Source: Embleya sp051903075 (GTDB lineage Bacteria; Actinomycetota; Actinomycetes; Streptomycetales; Streptomycetaceae). From it: a stretch of DNA of 64,000 nt. The translations under genes and the position numbers were made by a program. Of this stretch, positions 51,092 to 59,810 are shown in pieces (position 1 is the first letter of the stretch; every line of letters starts with the position of its first letter). Under the pieces are notes generated by a model. That model saw nothing but the letters and a program-made list of their open reading frames with translations, had not been told where the DNA came from and ran no database searches. The stretch spans positions 1,426,001 through 1,490,000 of the forward strand of contig NZ_CP182422.1 of assembly GCF_051903075.1 (NCBI RefSeq), written 5' to 3'.

Positions 51092-52141
51092 ATGCGACTC
51101 GGAATCAACCTCGGCTACTTCGGCGCCGGCAACGACGCCGACAATCTGGCGGTCGCCCAGGAGGCCGATCGGCTCGGCTACGCGGTCTGCTGGGCCGCTG
51201 AGGCCTACGGCTCGGACGCGGCCACCGTGCTGTCCTGGGTCGCGGCGCAGACCACCCGGATCGACGTCGGCTCGGCGATCTTCCAGATCCCGGCCCGGAC
51301 GCCGACCATGACCGCGATGACCGCAGCGACGCTCGACGTGCTCTCCGGCGGCCGGTTCCGGCTCGGCCTGGGCGTGTCCGGGCCGCAGGTGTCCGAGGGC
51401 TGGTACGGGGTCAAGTTCGACAAGCCGCTCGCCCGCACCCGCGAGTACGTCGAGGTGATCCGCAAGGCGATGCGCCGCGAGCGGGTCGCCCACGAGGGCG
51501 CCAACTGGACCCTGCCGCTGCCCGGCGGCCCGGGCAAGCCGCTCAAGCTCACCGTGCACCCGGTGCGCGAGCACATCCCGCTCTACATCGCCGCCGTGGG
51601 CCCGAAGAACCTGGAGCTGACCGGCGAGATCGCCGACGGCTGGCTGGGCGTCTTCTACGCCCCGGAGCACGCCGAGGAATCGCTCGTACACATCCGCGCC
51701 GGCCGGGAGAAGGCCGGCCTGGCGATGACCGACTTCGACGTCGTGCCGACCGTCCCGCTCGTGGTCGGCGACGACCCTCGGCAGGCGGCCGAACAGGTGC
51801 GCGGCTACGCCGCGTTGTACGTCGGCGGGATGGGCAGCCGGGACCAGAACTTCTACAACCGGCTCGCGGTCCGCATGGGCTACGAGACGGAGGCCAAGGA
51901 GATCCAGGACAGGTTCCTGGCGAAGGACTACGCGGGCGCGGGCGCGGCCGTCCCGTACGACTTCATCGACAAGACCAGCCTGCTCGGCGGCCGGGAGCGG
52001 ATCGCGGAGCGTATGCAGGCCTACGCCGACACCGGCGTGACCACCCTGACCATCGCGCCCAACGGCAGCACCCTCGACGAACGCGTGGCGGCGCTGCGCC
52101 TGGCCGCCGAGGCGCTGGACCTCTCCGGCACCGGCTCCTGA
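51092..52141 (+). CDS. LLM-class F420-dependent oxidoreductase
   Basis: A 349-residue luciferase-like TIM-barrel protein. It has MRLGINLGYFGAGND at the N-terminus, LGYAVCWAAEAYGSDAATVLSWVAAQT near 35, ATLDVLSGGRFRLGLGVSGPQVSEGWYG near 85, YIAAVGPKNLELTGEIADGWLG near 165 and the C-terminal GRERIAERMQAYADTGVTTLTI. These match the F420-dependent methylene-H4MPT-reductase-like group abundant in actinobacteria. Substrate cannot be predicted. The ATG follows AACAGGGGGTCCGCGCAG. A perfect-stem terminator follows at 52168. Confidence 0.9.
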   Translation: MRLGINLGYFGAGNDADNLAVAQEADRLGYAVCWAAEAYGSDAATVLSWVAAQTTRIDVGSAIFQIPARTPTMTAMTAATLDVLSGGRFRLGLGVSGPQVSEGWYGVKFDKPLARTREYVEVIRKAMRRERVAHEGANWTLPLPGGPGKPLKLTVHPVREHIPLYIAAVGPKNLELTGEIADGWLGVFYAPEHAEESLVHIRAGREKAGLAMTDFDVVPTVPLVVGDDPRQAAEQVRGYAALYVGGMGSRDQNFYNRLAVRMGYETEAKEIQDRFLAKDYAGAGAAVPYDFIDKTSLLGGRERIAERMQAYADTGVTTLTIAPNGSTLDERVAALRLAAEALDLSGTGS

Positions 52142-52167
52142 CCCGAGCCACCGGCTCCCGACCCGAC

Positions 52168-52195
52168 GGCGGGCCCGACGCACCTCGGGCCCGCC
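52168..52195 (+). terminator. Hairpin after the F420-type oxidoreductase gene
   Basis: GGCGGGCCCGA and TCGGGCCCGCC form a perfect 11-bp stem with a 6-nt loop, 27 bp past the stop codon. Confidence 0.75.
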
Positions 52196-52270
52196 GCACG
52201 TCCGATCACGCCGCGCCCGAAGCACCGGAGGCACCGGGAGCACCCGAAGCCCCCACCCGCGCCCACACCC

Positions 52271-52894
52271 TCAGCGCGGCCCCGGCACCCGCGCCGCGAT
52301 CACCTCGGCGAACTCCAACAGCCGGCGAATCTGCCCCGGCCCGCCGTCTTCCAACGACTTGCTGAACCGGTACGCCTCCTGCCGGAAGCGCCCCGTCGAA
52401 GCGCCGTCCTCCCCGCGCACCGTCGCCACCTCCTGCAGCGTCGGCGTGGCCAGGAACACGAACGCGCCGCGCAGTTGCCGCCGCCCGTCGTTGTCGGTGC
52501 CCACCAGGGTGCGTATCCCGACGTGCGAGACCGAGCCGAGCGGAATCACCTGCACGGAGGAATCCAGCACCGTGCCGCCGGGCGCGGACGGGTCGGTCAT
52601 GTCCTCGCTGTGCCACAACACCAGGCGCCGGTCGTCGCAGACCGCCGCCTCCTGCCAGACCGAGGTGCCGTTCGCGTTGATGTCCACGACCCGTTCGAGC
52701 GTGAACCCGCGCACCGGACGGCGGCCCAGCACCGAGCCCAGGGCCTCCATCGCCACGTCCGGGTGCAGCAGGTAGGACCGCACCGCGTCCTCCAGCTGGG
52801 TGTGCGCGGACCAGTCGGCCCCGGCGGCTCCGGCCCCCGGAACCTGGGCCGGGCGCGTCCCCGATGTGCGCTGCCTGCCCGACTTGCCGAACAT
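52271..52894 (-). CDS. Conserved actinobacterial protein of unknown function
   Basis: A 207-residue soluble protein with a disordered basic start (MFGKSGRQRTSGTRPAQ). A compact domain follows: AHTQLEDAVRSYLLHPDVAMEALGSVLGRRPVRGF, VVDINANGTSVWQEAAVCDDRRLVLWHSEDMTD, VIPLGSVSHVGIRT and RRLLEFAEVIAARV. The middle resembles a PH-like, strand-rich fold, but I do not recognise a named family. A GTG two codons upstream (52900) is an alternative start. It lies downstream of corA on the same strand with a 250-bp gap. Confidence 0.7.
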   Translation of the reverse strand: MFGKSGRQRTSGTRPAQVPGAGAAGADWSAHTQLEDAVRSYLLHPDVAMEALGSVLGRRPVRGFTLERVVDINANGTSVWQEAAVCDDRRLVLWHSEDMTDPSAPGGTVLDSSVQVIPLGSVSHVGIRTLVGTDNDGRRQLRGAFVFLATPTLQEVATVRGEDGASTGRFRQEAYRFSKSLEDGGPGQIRRLLEFAEVIAARVPGPR

Positions 52895-53151
52895 CCCCAC
52901 CTGCTTCCGCCGCGTCTGTACAAGCAGAAGCCTACGAGAGTCCGGCGCGGGCGGTGCCGGCGTCCACCGCTTGATCGCTCACGGAACGAAATCAGGCCGC
53001 GGCGGGGGAGTCCAGTGCGTCCCCGCCACGGCCGGTACCGAGTTCAACGACCACACCCGACAAAGGACACGCCGGCGGGGCCGGGAGCCCCGGACGCGCC
53101 GGCAACCGAAACCGGCCCGGCGGCGACCGCACACGGAGCCGACGCGGCCCC

Positions 53152-54126
53152 CTACAACCACCCGCTCCGCCGGAACATGCGATGCAACCCCACGCACGAC
53201 AGCACCATCAGCGCCACCGCACCCGGATACCCCCACACCGACTTCAGCTCCGGCATGTGCTCGAAGTTCATCCCGTACACGCCCGCGATCATCGTCGGCA
53301 CCGCGAAGATCGCCGCCCACGCGGAGATCTTGCGCATGTCCTCGTTCTGCCGCACGCCCACCTGCGCGAGGTGCGCGCCCAGGACGTCGGACAACAACCG
53401 GTCGAACGACTCGATCTGTTCGGTGACCCTGGTCACGTGGTCGGCCACGTCCCGGAAGAACGGCCGGGTGTCGGCCGGGACGAAGGCGATCTCGGACGTG
53501 GCCAGCCGCCGTATCGGCTCGATCAGCGGCAGCGCGGCGCGCCGGCACTCCAGGACCTCGCGCTTGAGCAGGTAGATCGCCTCGGCGTCGTTCTCCCGGC
53601 TGGGCGAGAAGACCCGCGCCTCCAGTTCCTCCAGGTCGGTCTCCAGCTCGCCGGCGATGGCGAGATAGGTGTCCACGACCGCGTCGGCGACCGCGTACAT
53701 CACCGCGCCGGGGCCGTGCTTGAGCAGCTTGGGCTGCTTTTCCACCCGGCGGCGCACCGACTTCAGCTCCGCGCCGGGACCGTGCCGAACGGTCACCACG
53801 AACGAGTCGCCGATGAACATCATCAGCTCGCCGGTCTCCACCGACGACGTCTCGTCGTAGTAGTGGAGCGTCTTCAGGACCAGGAAGATCGAGTCGTCGT
53901 AGGTCTCCAGCTTGGGCCGCTGGTGCGCGTGCAGCGCGTCCTCGACCGCCAGCGGGTGCAGCCCGAACTCGCTCGTGACCAGGTCGAACTCGCTCGGCGT
54001 CGGCTCGTGCAGCCCGATCCACAGGAACGAGTCACCGACCCGCCGAGCCTCGTCCAGCGCGTCGGAGAAGTCGGTGGGCCCTTCGGTCCGGCGGCCGTTC
54101 GTGTAGATGGCGCAGTCGACGATCAC
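53152..54126 (-). CDS. corA: CorA-type magnesium/cobalt transporter
   Basis: A 324-residue CorA channel. A long cytoplasmic domain (LWIGLHEPTPSEFDLVTSEFGLHPLAVEDALHAHQRPKLETYDD near 35-78) precedes two C-terminal TM helices. The signature YGMNFEHMPEL is at the periplasmic loop (about residue 287). AIFAVPTMIAGVYGMNF and GYPGAVALMVLSCVGL flank it. The GTG at 54126 is the first plausible start; its ribosome site is weak. Pentameric in the family. It is divergent from the phosphomutase gene, with a C-rich 169-bp intergenic stretch that shows no obvious Mg-responsive leader. Confidence 0.92.
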   Translation of the reverse strand: MIVDCAIYTNGRRTEGPTDFSDALDEARRVGDSFLWIGLHEPTPSEFDLVTSEFGLHPLAVEDALHAHQRPKLETYDDSIFLVLKTLHYYDETSSVETGELMMFIGDSFVVTVRHGPGAELKSVRRRVEKQPKLLKHGPGAVMYAVADAVVDTYLAIAGELETDLEELEARVFSPSRENDAEAIYLLKREVLECRRAALPLIEPIRRLATSEIAFVPADTRPFFRDVADHVTRVTEQIESFDRLLSDVLGAHLAQVGVRQNEDMRKISAWAAIFAVPTMIAGVYGMNFEHMPELKSVWGYPGAVALMVLSCVGLHRMFRRSGWL

Positions 54127-54295
54127 CCGGCCAGTTTGCCGGCTCGCGCGCCCGACCGACGCGGCTCGACCCGCCACCGCACCGCCCCCGCCCACGCCCC
54201 ACCCACACTCCGGCCGCGCCCCACTCACACCCCACCCGCCCCTCACGCACGCCTCGCGCACGGCGCTCGCACCACCCCGACATAGGCTTGGCCCC

Positions 54296-55021
54296 ATGAC
54301 GACGGTGCTCTTTGTTCGGCACGGACGGACCACGGCCAACTCCTCCGGAGTCCTCGCCGGTTGGACGCCGGGGGTGTTCCTGGACGACCGGGGCGAGGAA
54401 CAGGCCGCCGCGCTGGCGGCGCGGATCGCCGAGGTGCCGCTCGCGGCGGTGGTGACCAGCCCGCTGGAGCGCTGCCGGCAGACCTCGGAGGCGGTGCTGA
54501 CGGCCCGGCTCGGGACCAAGTTCGCGCTCGACGCGGGCGCGCAGGTCGACGAGCGGGTCGGCGAGTGCCGCTACGGCGACTGGACCGGGCAGGAGCTGAA
54601 GAAGCTCGCCGAGGACCCGCTGTGGCAGACCGTGCAGACGCACCCGAGCGCGGTCACCTTCCCCGGCCCGGGCGGCGAGGCGCTGCGGACCACCCAGGCC
54701 CGCGCGGTGGACGCGGTCCGCGACTGGAACGAGCGCATCGCCGCCGAGCACGGACCCGACGCGATGTACCTGGTCTGCTCGCACGGCGACGTGATCAAGG
54801 CGCTGGTCGCGGACGCGCTCGGGATGCACCTGGACCTGTTCCAGCGGATCCAGGTGGATCCGTGCTCGCTCACGGTGATCACGTACGGTACCCACCGGCC
54901 GACCGTCGGCCGCCTCAACGACACCGGCGGCTCGGTGGCCGGCCTGCTGCCGCCGCCCGACGGACGGCACGGGCCGGCGTCCGGCGACGCGGTGGTGGGC
55001 GGCGGAGCCGGCGCGCCGTAG
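54296..55021 (+). CDS. Histidine phosphatase/phosphoglycerate-mutase-like (MSMEG_4193 family)
   Basis: A 241-residue protein of the histidine phosphatase superfamily. The phospho-accepting RHG motif is in VLFVRHGRTTANSSGVLAGWTPGV. VVTSPLERCRQTSEAV carries the conserved Arg, CRYGDWTGQELKKLAEDPLW the acidic residue, and LVCSHGDVIKALVADALG the second His. The C-terminus (GLLPPPDG...VVGGGAGAP) is disordered. The MSMEG_4193 subfamily is found just upstream of DUF3090 and mshC in actinobacteria, as here, so a link to mycothiol or sugar-phosphate metabolism is possible but unproven. Confidence 0.88.
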   Translation: MTTVLFVRHGRTTANSSGVLAGWTPGVFLDDRGEEQAAALAARIAEVPLAAVVTSPLERCRQTSEAVLTARLGTKFALDAGAQVDERVGECRYGDWTGQELKKLAEDPLWQTVQTHPSAVTFPGPGGEALRTTQARAVDAVRDWNERIAAEHGPDAMYLVCSHGDVIKALVADALGMHLDLFQRIQVDPCSLTVITYGTHRPTVGRLNDTGGSVAGLLPPPDGRHGPASGDAVVGGGAGAP

Positions 55022-55113
55022 GGTTCTTCGGAGGGCGCGCTCCCCCCGCGCGCCCTGGCCGACCGACCCGATCGACCACCCGTCCAGCTCTCGACAGAAA
55101 CACGGAGCAGATC

Positions 55114-55683
55114 GTGCCCCGCCAGGTCTTCCTGTACGACCCCCCGGACCGTTTCGTCGCCGGCACCGTGGGTGAACCCGGCCAGCGAACCTTCTTCCTC
55201 CAGGCCTCCGCCGCCGGCCGCGTGACGAGCGTCGCGCTGGAGAAGACGCAGGTGTCCGTCCTGGCCGAACGTGTCGACGAACTCCTCGACGAGTTGGTGC
55301 GCCGCACCGGGGGCGAGACCGCCGTGCCGGCCGTGACGCCCGCCGAACTGGAGGACTCCGGACCGCTGTTGCCGCCGATCCTGGAGGAGTTCCGGGTCGG
55401 CACGATGGCCCTCGCGTGGGACGCCGACGACGAACGACTCGTGGTCGAGGCGCAGGCCCAGGTCCCCGACGACGACTCCCCCGAGGACACCCTGCTCGGC
55501 GATGACGACGACGAGGACGGCCCGCCGCTGCTCCGGGTGCGGCTCACCGGCGGTCAGGCCCGGGCGTTCGCGAAGCGCGCGCTGCTCGTGGTCGCGGCCG
55601 GGCGGCCGGCGTGTCCCTTCTGCGGGCTGCCGATGGACGCCGAGGGCCACATCTGCCCGCGCGCCAACGGGTACCGGCGTTGA
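55114..55683 (+). CDS. DUF3090 family protein with zinc-ribbon-like end
   Basis: A 189-residue actinobacterial protein. RQVFLYDPPDRFVAGTVGEPGQRTFFLQA at the N-terminus, SVALEKTQVSVLAERVDELLDEL near 40, an acidic stretch (DDDSPEDTLLGDDDDED) and RLTGGQARAFAKRALLVVAAGRPACPFCGLP are present. The CPFC...GHICPRANG pattern could bind zinc. Function unknown. The GTG at 55114 has GGAG upstream. It overlaps the next gene by four bases (TTGA), so the two are translationally coupled, and it is 92 bp after the phosphomutase. Confidence 0.9.
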   Translation: MPRQVFLYDPPDRFVAGTVGEPGQRTFFLQASAAGRVTSVALEKTQVSVLAERVDELLDELVRRTGGETAVPAVTPAELEDSGPLLPPILEEFRVGTMALAWDADDERLVVEAQAQVPDDDSPEDTLLGDDDDEDGPPLLRVRLTGGQARAFAKRALLVVAAGRPACPFCGLPMDAEGHICPRANGYRR

Positions 55684-56504
55684 CCGACACGGTCCTCGAC
55701 GCCGCCGCCGTCCCGGAGCTGTTGCGTCGGGGTGAGCTGACGGTGCAGGCGCGCCTGGAGGACGCCTCGAACGCCACGCTGTACTGCGTCGCGACGCTCG
55801 ACGGCGTGTCGCTGCCGTGTGTGTGGAAGCCGGTCGCGGGCGAGCGTCCGCTGTGGGACTTCCCCGACGGCACGCTCGCGGGGCGCGAGGTCGCGGCGTA
55901 CGAGGTGTCCGAGGCGCTGGGCTGGGACATCGTGCCGACCACGGTGTTCCGGGAGGGCCCGTACGGGGCGGGCATGTGCCAGTTGTGGATCGACCACAAG
56001 CGGGCGGACGATGAGCCCGAGCCGGTCGCGATCCTGCCGGCGGTCGACCCCGGACCGGCCTGGAAGCCGATCGCACACGTGGTCGTCCCCGACGAACAGG
56101 GCAAGGAGCAGCCCGCCCTGCTCGTGCACGCCGCCGGTGACGTACTGCAGCGCATCGCCGTGTTCGACGCGGTGATCAACAACGCCGACCGCAAGGGCGG
56201 CCACCTCCTGCCCGGCCCGGCCGGCCACGTGTACGGAATCGATCACGGCATCTGCTTCCACGTCGAGGACAAACTCCGCACCCTCCTGTGGGGTTGGGCG
56301 GGCGAGCCGCTGCCGGCCTCCGCGCGCGCCGCGCTGACCTCGCTCGCCGAGGAACTGGACGGCGCTCTGGGTGTGCGTCTGGGCGAGCTGATTACGCCGG
56401 ACGAGGTCGAGGCCACCCGCGAACGGGTGAGAGTTCTGCTCGCCGAGGGCCGGCTGCCGAAGCCGGACGGCCGCCGGCACGTGATTCCGTGGCCGCCGAT
56501 CTGA
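55680..56504 (+). CDS. SCO1664-family protein (PI3K/HipA-like fold)
   Basis: A 274-residue protein of the SCO1664 family, distantly kinase-like. LLRRGELTVQARLEDASNATLYC is followed by VWKPVAGERPLWDFPDGTLAGREVAAYEVSEALGWDIVPTTVFR, with a possible ATP-binding Lys in WKP. The catalytic-loop-like VFDAVINNADRKGGHLL and YGIDHGICFHVEDKLRTLLW (DHG) complete the pattern. The family is annotated as phosphatidylinositol-kinase-related; activity is not proven. A TTG start overlapping the DUF3090 stop is inferred because the frame has no ATG or GTG closer. Confidence 0.87.
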   Translation: MTDTVLDAAAVPELLRRGELTVQARLEDASNATLYCVATLDGVSLPCVWKPVAGERPLWDFPDGTLAGREVAAYEVSEALGWDIVPTTVFREGPYGAGMCQLWIDHKRADDEPEPVAILPAVDPGPAWKPIAHVVVPDEQGKEQPALLVHAAGDVLQRIAVFDAVINNADRKGGHLLPGPAGHVYGIDHGICFHVEDKLRTLLWGWAGEPLPASARAALTSLAEELDGALGVRLGELITPDEVEATRERVRVLLAEGRLPKPDGRRHVIPWPPI

Positions 56505-56645
56505 CGTGACATGAAATTCACGAGTCGACCGGGCGTTCCCGGCCGACGGCGCCGGCCGACGCGCCCCGGGCGCGGGTAAAGACGCGGAAATTCGTCTGCC
56601 AACCCTGGAAGATCTTCACCCCCCGCGGACGTTAGGCTCATACGT

Positions 56646-57872
56646 ATGTATGCCTGGCCTGCACCCGAGCTCCCCGTTCTCCCTGGTCAGGGTGCGTCCC
56701 TGCGCGTGCACGACAGTTCCGTGCACGAGCTGGTGACGGTCACCCCGGGACCGGTCGCGCGGTTGTACGTGTGCGGCATCACGCCGTACGACGCGACCCA
56801 CATGGGCCACGCGGCCACGTATGTCGCCTTCGACCTGCTCCAGCGCGTCTGGCGGGATGCGGGCCACACCGTGGACTACGTGCAGAACGTCACCGACGTG
56901 GACGACCCCCTCCTGGAGCGGGCCGTGCGCGACGGCGTCGACTGGGTCGAATTGGCGGAGCGCGAGACCGCGCTGTTCCGCGAGGACATGGCGTCGCTGC
57001 GGGTGCTGCCGCCGGCGAACTACATCGGCGTGGTCGAGGCGATCCCGCTGATCGTGCCGCTGATCGAGGACCTGCTCGCCAAGGAGGCGGCCTACTCGGT
57101 CGACGGCGACATCTACTTCTCGATCGTGTCGGACGAGCGCTTCGGCGGCGTGTCCGGATACACCGCCGCCCGGATGCTGGAGATCTTCGGCGAGCGCGGC
57201 GGCGACCCCGAGCGGATCGGCAAGAAGGACCCGCTCGACCCGCTGCTCTGGCGTGCGGCGCGGCCGGGCGAACCGTCCTGGGACGCGTCCTTCGGCGCGG
57301 GGCGCCCCGGTTGGCACATCGAGTGTGTGGCGATCGCGCTGAAGTACCTGGGCATGGGCTTCGACGTCCAGGGCGGCGGCAGCGACCTGGTCTTCCCGCA
57401 TCACGAGATGGGTGCCTCGCACGCGCACGTGGTCACCGGCGAGGTGCCGTACGCGAAGGCGTACGTGCACGCGGGCATGGTCGCGCTGGACGGCGAGAAG
57501 ATGTCCAAGTCGCGCGGCAACCTGGTGTTCGTCTCCAAGCTGCGCCGCGAGGGCGTGGACCCGATGGCGATCCGTCTGGCCCTGCTGGCCCATCACTACC
57601 GCAGCGACTGGGAGTGGACCGACACGGTCCTCGCCGAGGCCGAGGCACGGCTGGCCGCGTGGCGCGCGGCGGTGGGCCGTCCCGACGGGCCGGACACCAC
57701 CGAACTGCTCGCCGCGATCCGCGAACGGATGGCCGACGACCTGGACGCCCCGGGCGCGCTGGCCGCGATGGACGCCTGGGCGGCGCGGCAACTCGCCGAC
57801 GGCGGCGAGGACATGTCCGCCCCGGGCGTGGCCTCACGGGCCCTGGACGCGATCCTCGGCGTGGCCCTGTAA
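56646..57872 (+). CDS. mshC: Mycothiol ligase MshC
   Basis: ATP-dependent ligase joining cysteine to GlcN-inositol in mycothiol biosynthesis. The 408-residue protein is a cysteinyl-tRNA synthetase paralogue. It has LYVCGITPYDATHMGHAATYVAFD (zinc Cys and HIGH-like motif, about residues 40-60), VQNVTDVDDPLLERA, GRPGWHIECVAIA, FPHHEMGASHAH (zinc ligands) and KMSKSRGNLVF. It is shorter than CysRS because the anticodon domain is missing. It follows phosphomutase, DUF3090 and SCO1664-like genes, a conserved actinobacterial order. A 16-bp perfect terminator follows. Confidence 0.96.
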   Translation: MYAWPAPELPVLPGQGASLRVHDSSVHELVTVTPGPVARLYVCGITPYDATHMGHAATYVAFDLLQRVWRDAGHTVDYVQNVTDVDDPLLERAVRDGVDWVELAERETALFREDMASLRVLPPANYIGVVEAIPLIVPLIEDLLAKEAAYSVDGDIYFSIVSDERFGGVSGYTAARMLEIFGERGGDPERIGKKDPLDPLLWRAARPGEPSWDASFGAGRPGWHIECVAIALKYLGMGFDVQGGGSDLVFPHHEMGASHAHVVTGEVPYAKAYVHAGMVALDGEKMSKSRGNLVFVSKLRREGVDPMAIRLALLAHHYRSDWEWTDTVLAEAEARLAAWRAAVGRPDGPDTTELLAAIRERMADDLDAPGALAAMDAWAARQLADGGEDMSAPGVASRALDAILGVAL

Positions 57873-58217
57873 CCGCGACCCGACGACGGCGGCCGGCCAC
57901 GACGGCCGCGCCGGCCCGAACAACCCCGAAGGCCCCGAACGGCACTCGCCGTTCGGGGCCTTCATGGATCACCGGCACCTGCCCGGCGCCGGCCCGGGGT
58001 CGGTACCCGCTCCGCCCGGCCACACCCCCGCGACGGCCGATCGGAGCGGACCCCTCGCCCGCGTCATAAGCAGATCACGCGGGAATCCCTCGGCACTTCA
58101 GGGGAAGCCCTCATCTTCGGCGGAAACTTCGAGGGAGTCGCCGACCCGATTCCCCGACATTGCCCCCGAACCGGGCTCCCCGAGGCGGAACTCCCTCGGA
58201 TCCCGCCGCTCTCGCGC
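57873..58217. other. Intergenic region between convergent mshC and cyclopropane synthase genes
   Basis: It contains the mshC hairpin and then about 250 bases without a supportable gene. Near 58100-58200 the word GAGGGAGTC and its approximate complement GACTCCCTC-like GGAACTCCCTCGG suggest further pairing near the left-facing gene's end. Confidence 0.6.
57928..57963 (+). terminator. Perfect 16-bp hairpin after mshC
   Basis: GAAGGCCCCGAACGGC and its exact complement flank the loop ACTC, 56 bp beyond the mshC stop. Very stable; it ends in TTCATGG rather than a U-tract. Confidence 0.85.
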
Positions 58218-59474
58218 TCACGCCTCCATCAGCAGGTACTGCCGCACGTCCAGGTAGCCGGACCGGAAGCCCGCCTCCGACCAGGACAGGTACAGGTCCC
58301 ACATGCGCCGGAACACGTGGTCGAAGCCCAACGCCTCGACCGCGTCGGCGCGCCGGTCGAACCGCTCCCGCCACAGCCGCAACGTCTCGGCGTAGTGCAG
58401 CCCGTACGACCTGCTGTCCGCGACCCGCAGCCGGGTCGCGGCGGCGGCCTTGCGCACCGCGTCGTCGGAGGGGATCAGACCGCCCGGGAAGATGTACTTG
58501 TGGATCCACGTGTACGTGTCGCGGCTGGCCAGCATCCGGTCGTGCGGCATGGTGATCGACTGCAACGCGACCCGGCCGCCGGGCGCGAGCAGTCGGTCGA
58601 GCACCGCGAAGTAGGTGGGCCAGTACTCCTCCCCCACCGCCTCGATCATCTCCACACTGACGATCGCGTCGTAACTGCCGCTCACGTGGCGGTAGTCGCG
58701 CAACTCGACCCGGACCCGATCGGCCAGGCCCGCGTTCGCGATCCGCGCCGCCGCCAGGTCGCGCTGTTCGGCCGAGATGGTGATGGTGTGTACGTCCGCC
58801 CCGCGTTCGGCCGCGCGCAGTGCCAACTCGCCCCATCCGGTACCGATTTCCAGCAGCCGGGTACCGGGGCCGACGTCCGCCAGGTCGAGCAGCCGGTCGA
58901 TCTTGCGCCGCTGGGCCTCGGGCAACGCGTCCTCGTCGGCGCGCGGTCCGCCGTCCGGGCCCTGTTCGAAGACGGCCGACGAGTAGGCCATCGTCTCGTC
59001 CAGGAAGGTCGCGAACAACTCGTTCGACAGGTCGTAGTGCCGGTGGATGTTGCGCTTGGCCCCGGCCACGGTGTTGCGCTGCGCACGCGGCAGGCGCGGT
59101 ATCGCCAGGGGGCGAAGTCGCTGGAGCGCCGGGGGAATCAGCGTGCTTACCCGGGAGGCGAACACGGTGAGCACCGCGGTCAGGTCGTCCGCCTCCCAGT
59201 CGCCCGCCTGATACGCCTCGCCGAAGCCGATCAGCCCACCCGTGCCCACCCGACGAAAGAACGCGTCCGGCCGCACGATCCGCATCACCGGCGCCTTCGC
59301 GTCCCCGTCGCCGCGCAGCGCGCCGTCGATCCACACCCGCAACGGCAGCCGAGCCACCGCTCGTTCGAACAGCAAGCGGGCCGCGGCGGCGCGCAGCGGT
59401 CGACGCGGCACCTCCGCCACATCGGGCCAGCGCACCGGATCGACCCGGGTCGGGGCAACCTCGATCACACTCAA
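58218..59474 (-). CDS. cfa: Cyclopropane-fatty-acyl-phospholipid synthase
   Basis: SAM-dependent methyltransferase adding a methylene across unsaturated lipid acyl chains. The 418-residue protein has an N-terminal lipid-binding region, FGEAYQAGDWEADDL near 125, NIHRHYDLSNELFATFLDETMAYSSAVF near 190, the SAM motif LLEIGTGWGELALRAAERG (about 245), VSVEMIEAVGEEYW, and YIFPGGLIPSDD near 340. These are typical of CFA synthases. The TTG at 59474 is preferred because GGAGGGAG lies 6 nt upstream; GTG at 59468 is the alternative. A role in membrane adaptation follows from the family. Confidence 0.92.
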   Translation of the reverse strand: MSVIEVAPTRVDPVRWPDVAEVPRRPLRAAAARLLFERAVARLPLRVWIDGALRGDGDAKAPVMRIVRPDAFFRRVGTGGLIGFGEAYQAGDWEADDLTAVLTVFASRVSTLIPPALQRLRPLAIPRLPRAQRNTVAGAKRNIHRHYDLSNELFATFLDETMAYSSAVFEQGPDGGPRADEDALPEAQRRKIDRLLDLADVGPGTRLLEIGTGWGELALRAAERGADVHTITISAEQRDLAAARIANAGLADRVRVELRDYRHVSGSYDAIVSVEMIEAVGEEYWPTYFAVLDRLLAPGGRVALQSITMPHDRMLASRDTYTWIHKYIFPGGLIPSDDAVRKAAAATRLRVADSRSYGLHYAETLRLWRERFDRRADAVEALGFDHVFRRMWDLYLSWSEAGFRSGYLDVRQYLLMEA

Positions 59475-59810
59475 CGCAGACTCCCTCCAGTCCCGTGCCC
59501 GCACCACGGGTACGCCGCGCGGCCGCGCACCCCGTTGGTGCGACGTGACCGTCCGCGCCGCCCTCCGGTTCGGGCCGACCCGATCGACGGTTGCCCGCCT
59601 CGGGAGGAACGGCGACTCGTAGAACTCCCATTCGAGTCCCACTCTTCCCGGAACGGGCGGCGACAGCCGTGGGCCGGGAGAACCCGTCCCGGACGGCCGC
59701 GGCGGAGCGTTGTGCGCGGCGCGCGGCGGCGGCCCGACATGCGTCGGCTCCGCATCCCGGAGTCGAGGATGCGGAGCCGGTTTTTCTTCGATCGTCGAGC
59801 GGGCGCGAGC
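59475..59810. other. Upstream region of cyclopropane synthase, no gene
   Basis: The frame of the synthase stays open to 59642, but the added residues are not family-like. The region contains the terminator of the upstream left-facing gene (59745-59779). No clear promoter hexamers. Confidence 0.55.
59745..59779 (-). terminator. 13-bp hairpin between TIGR04222 and cyclopropane synthase genes
   Basis: CGGCTCCGCATCC pairs perfectly with GGATGCGGAGCCG around a 9-nt loop, 32 bp past the TIGR04222 stop. A T-run (GTTTTTCTTC) lies on the plus-strand side, so it could also stop plus-strand transcription. Confidence 0.75.

Noticed and set aside
53071..53103. Possible terminator of corA in GCCGGCGGGGCC...
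   Set aside because: Pairing is imperfect with several alternatives in very GC-rich DNA, so it is not listed as a feature.
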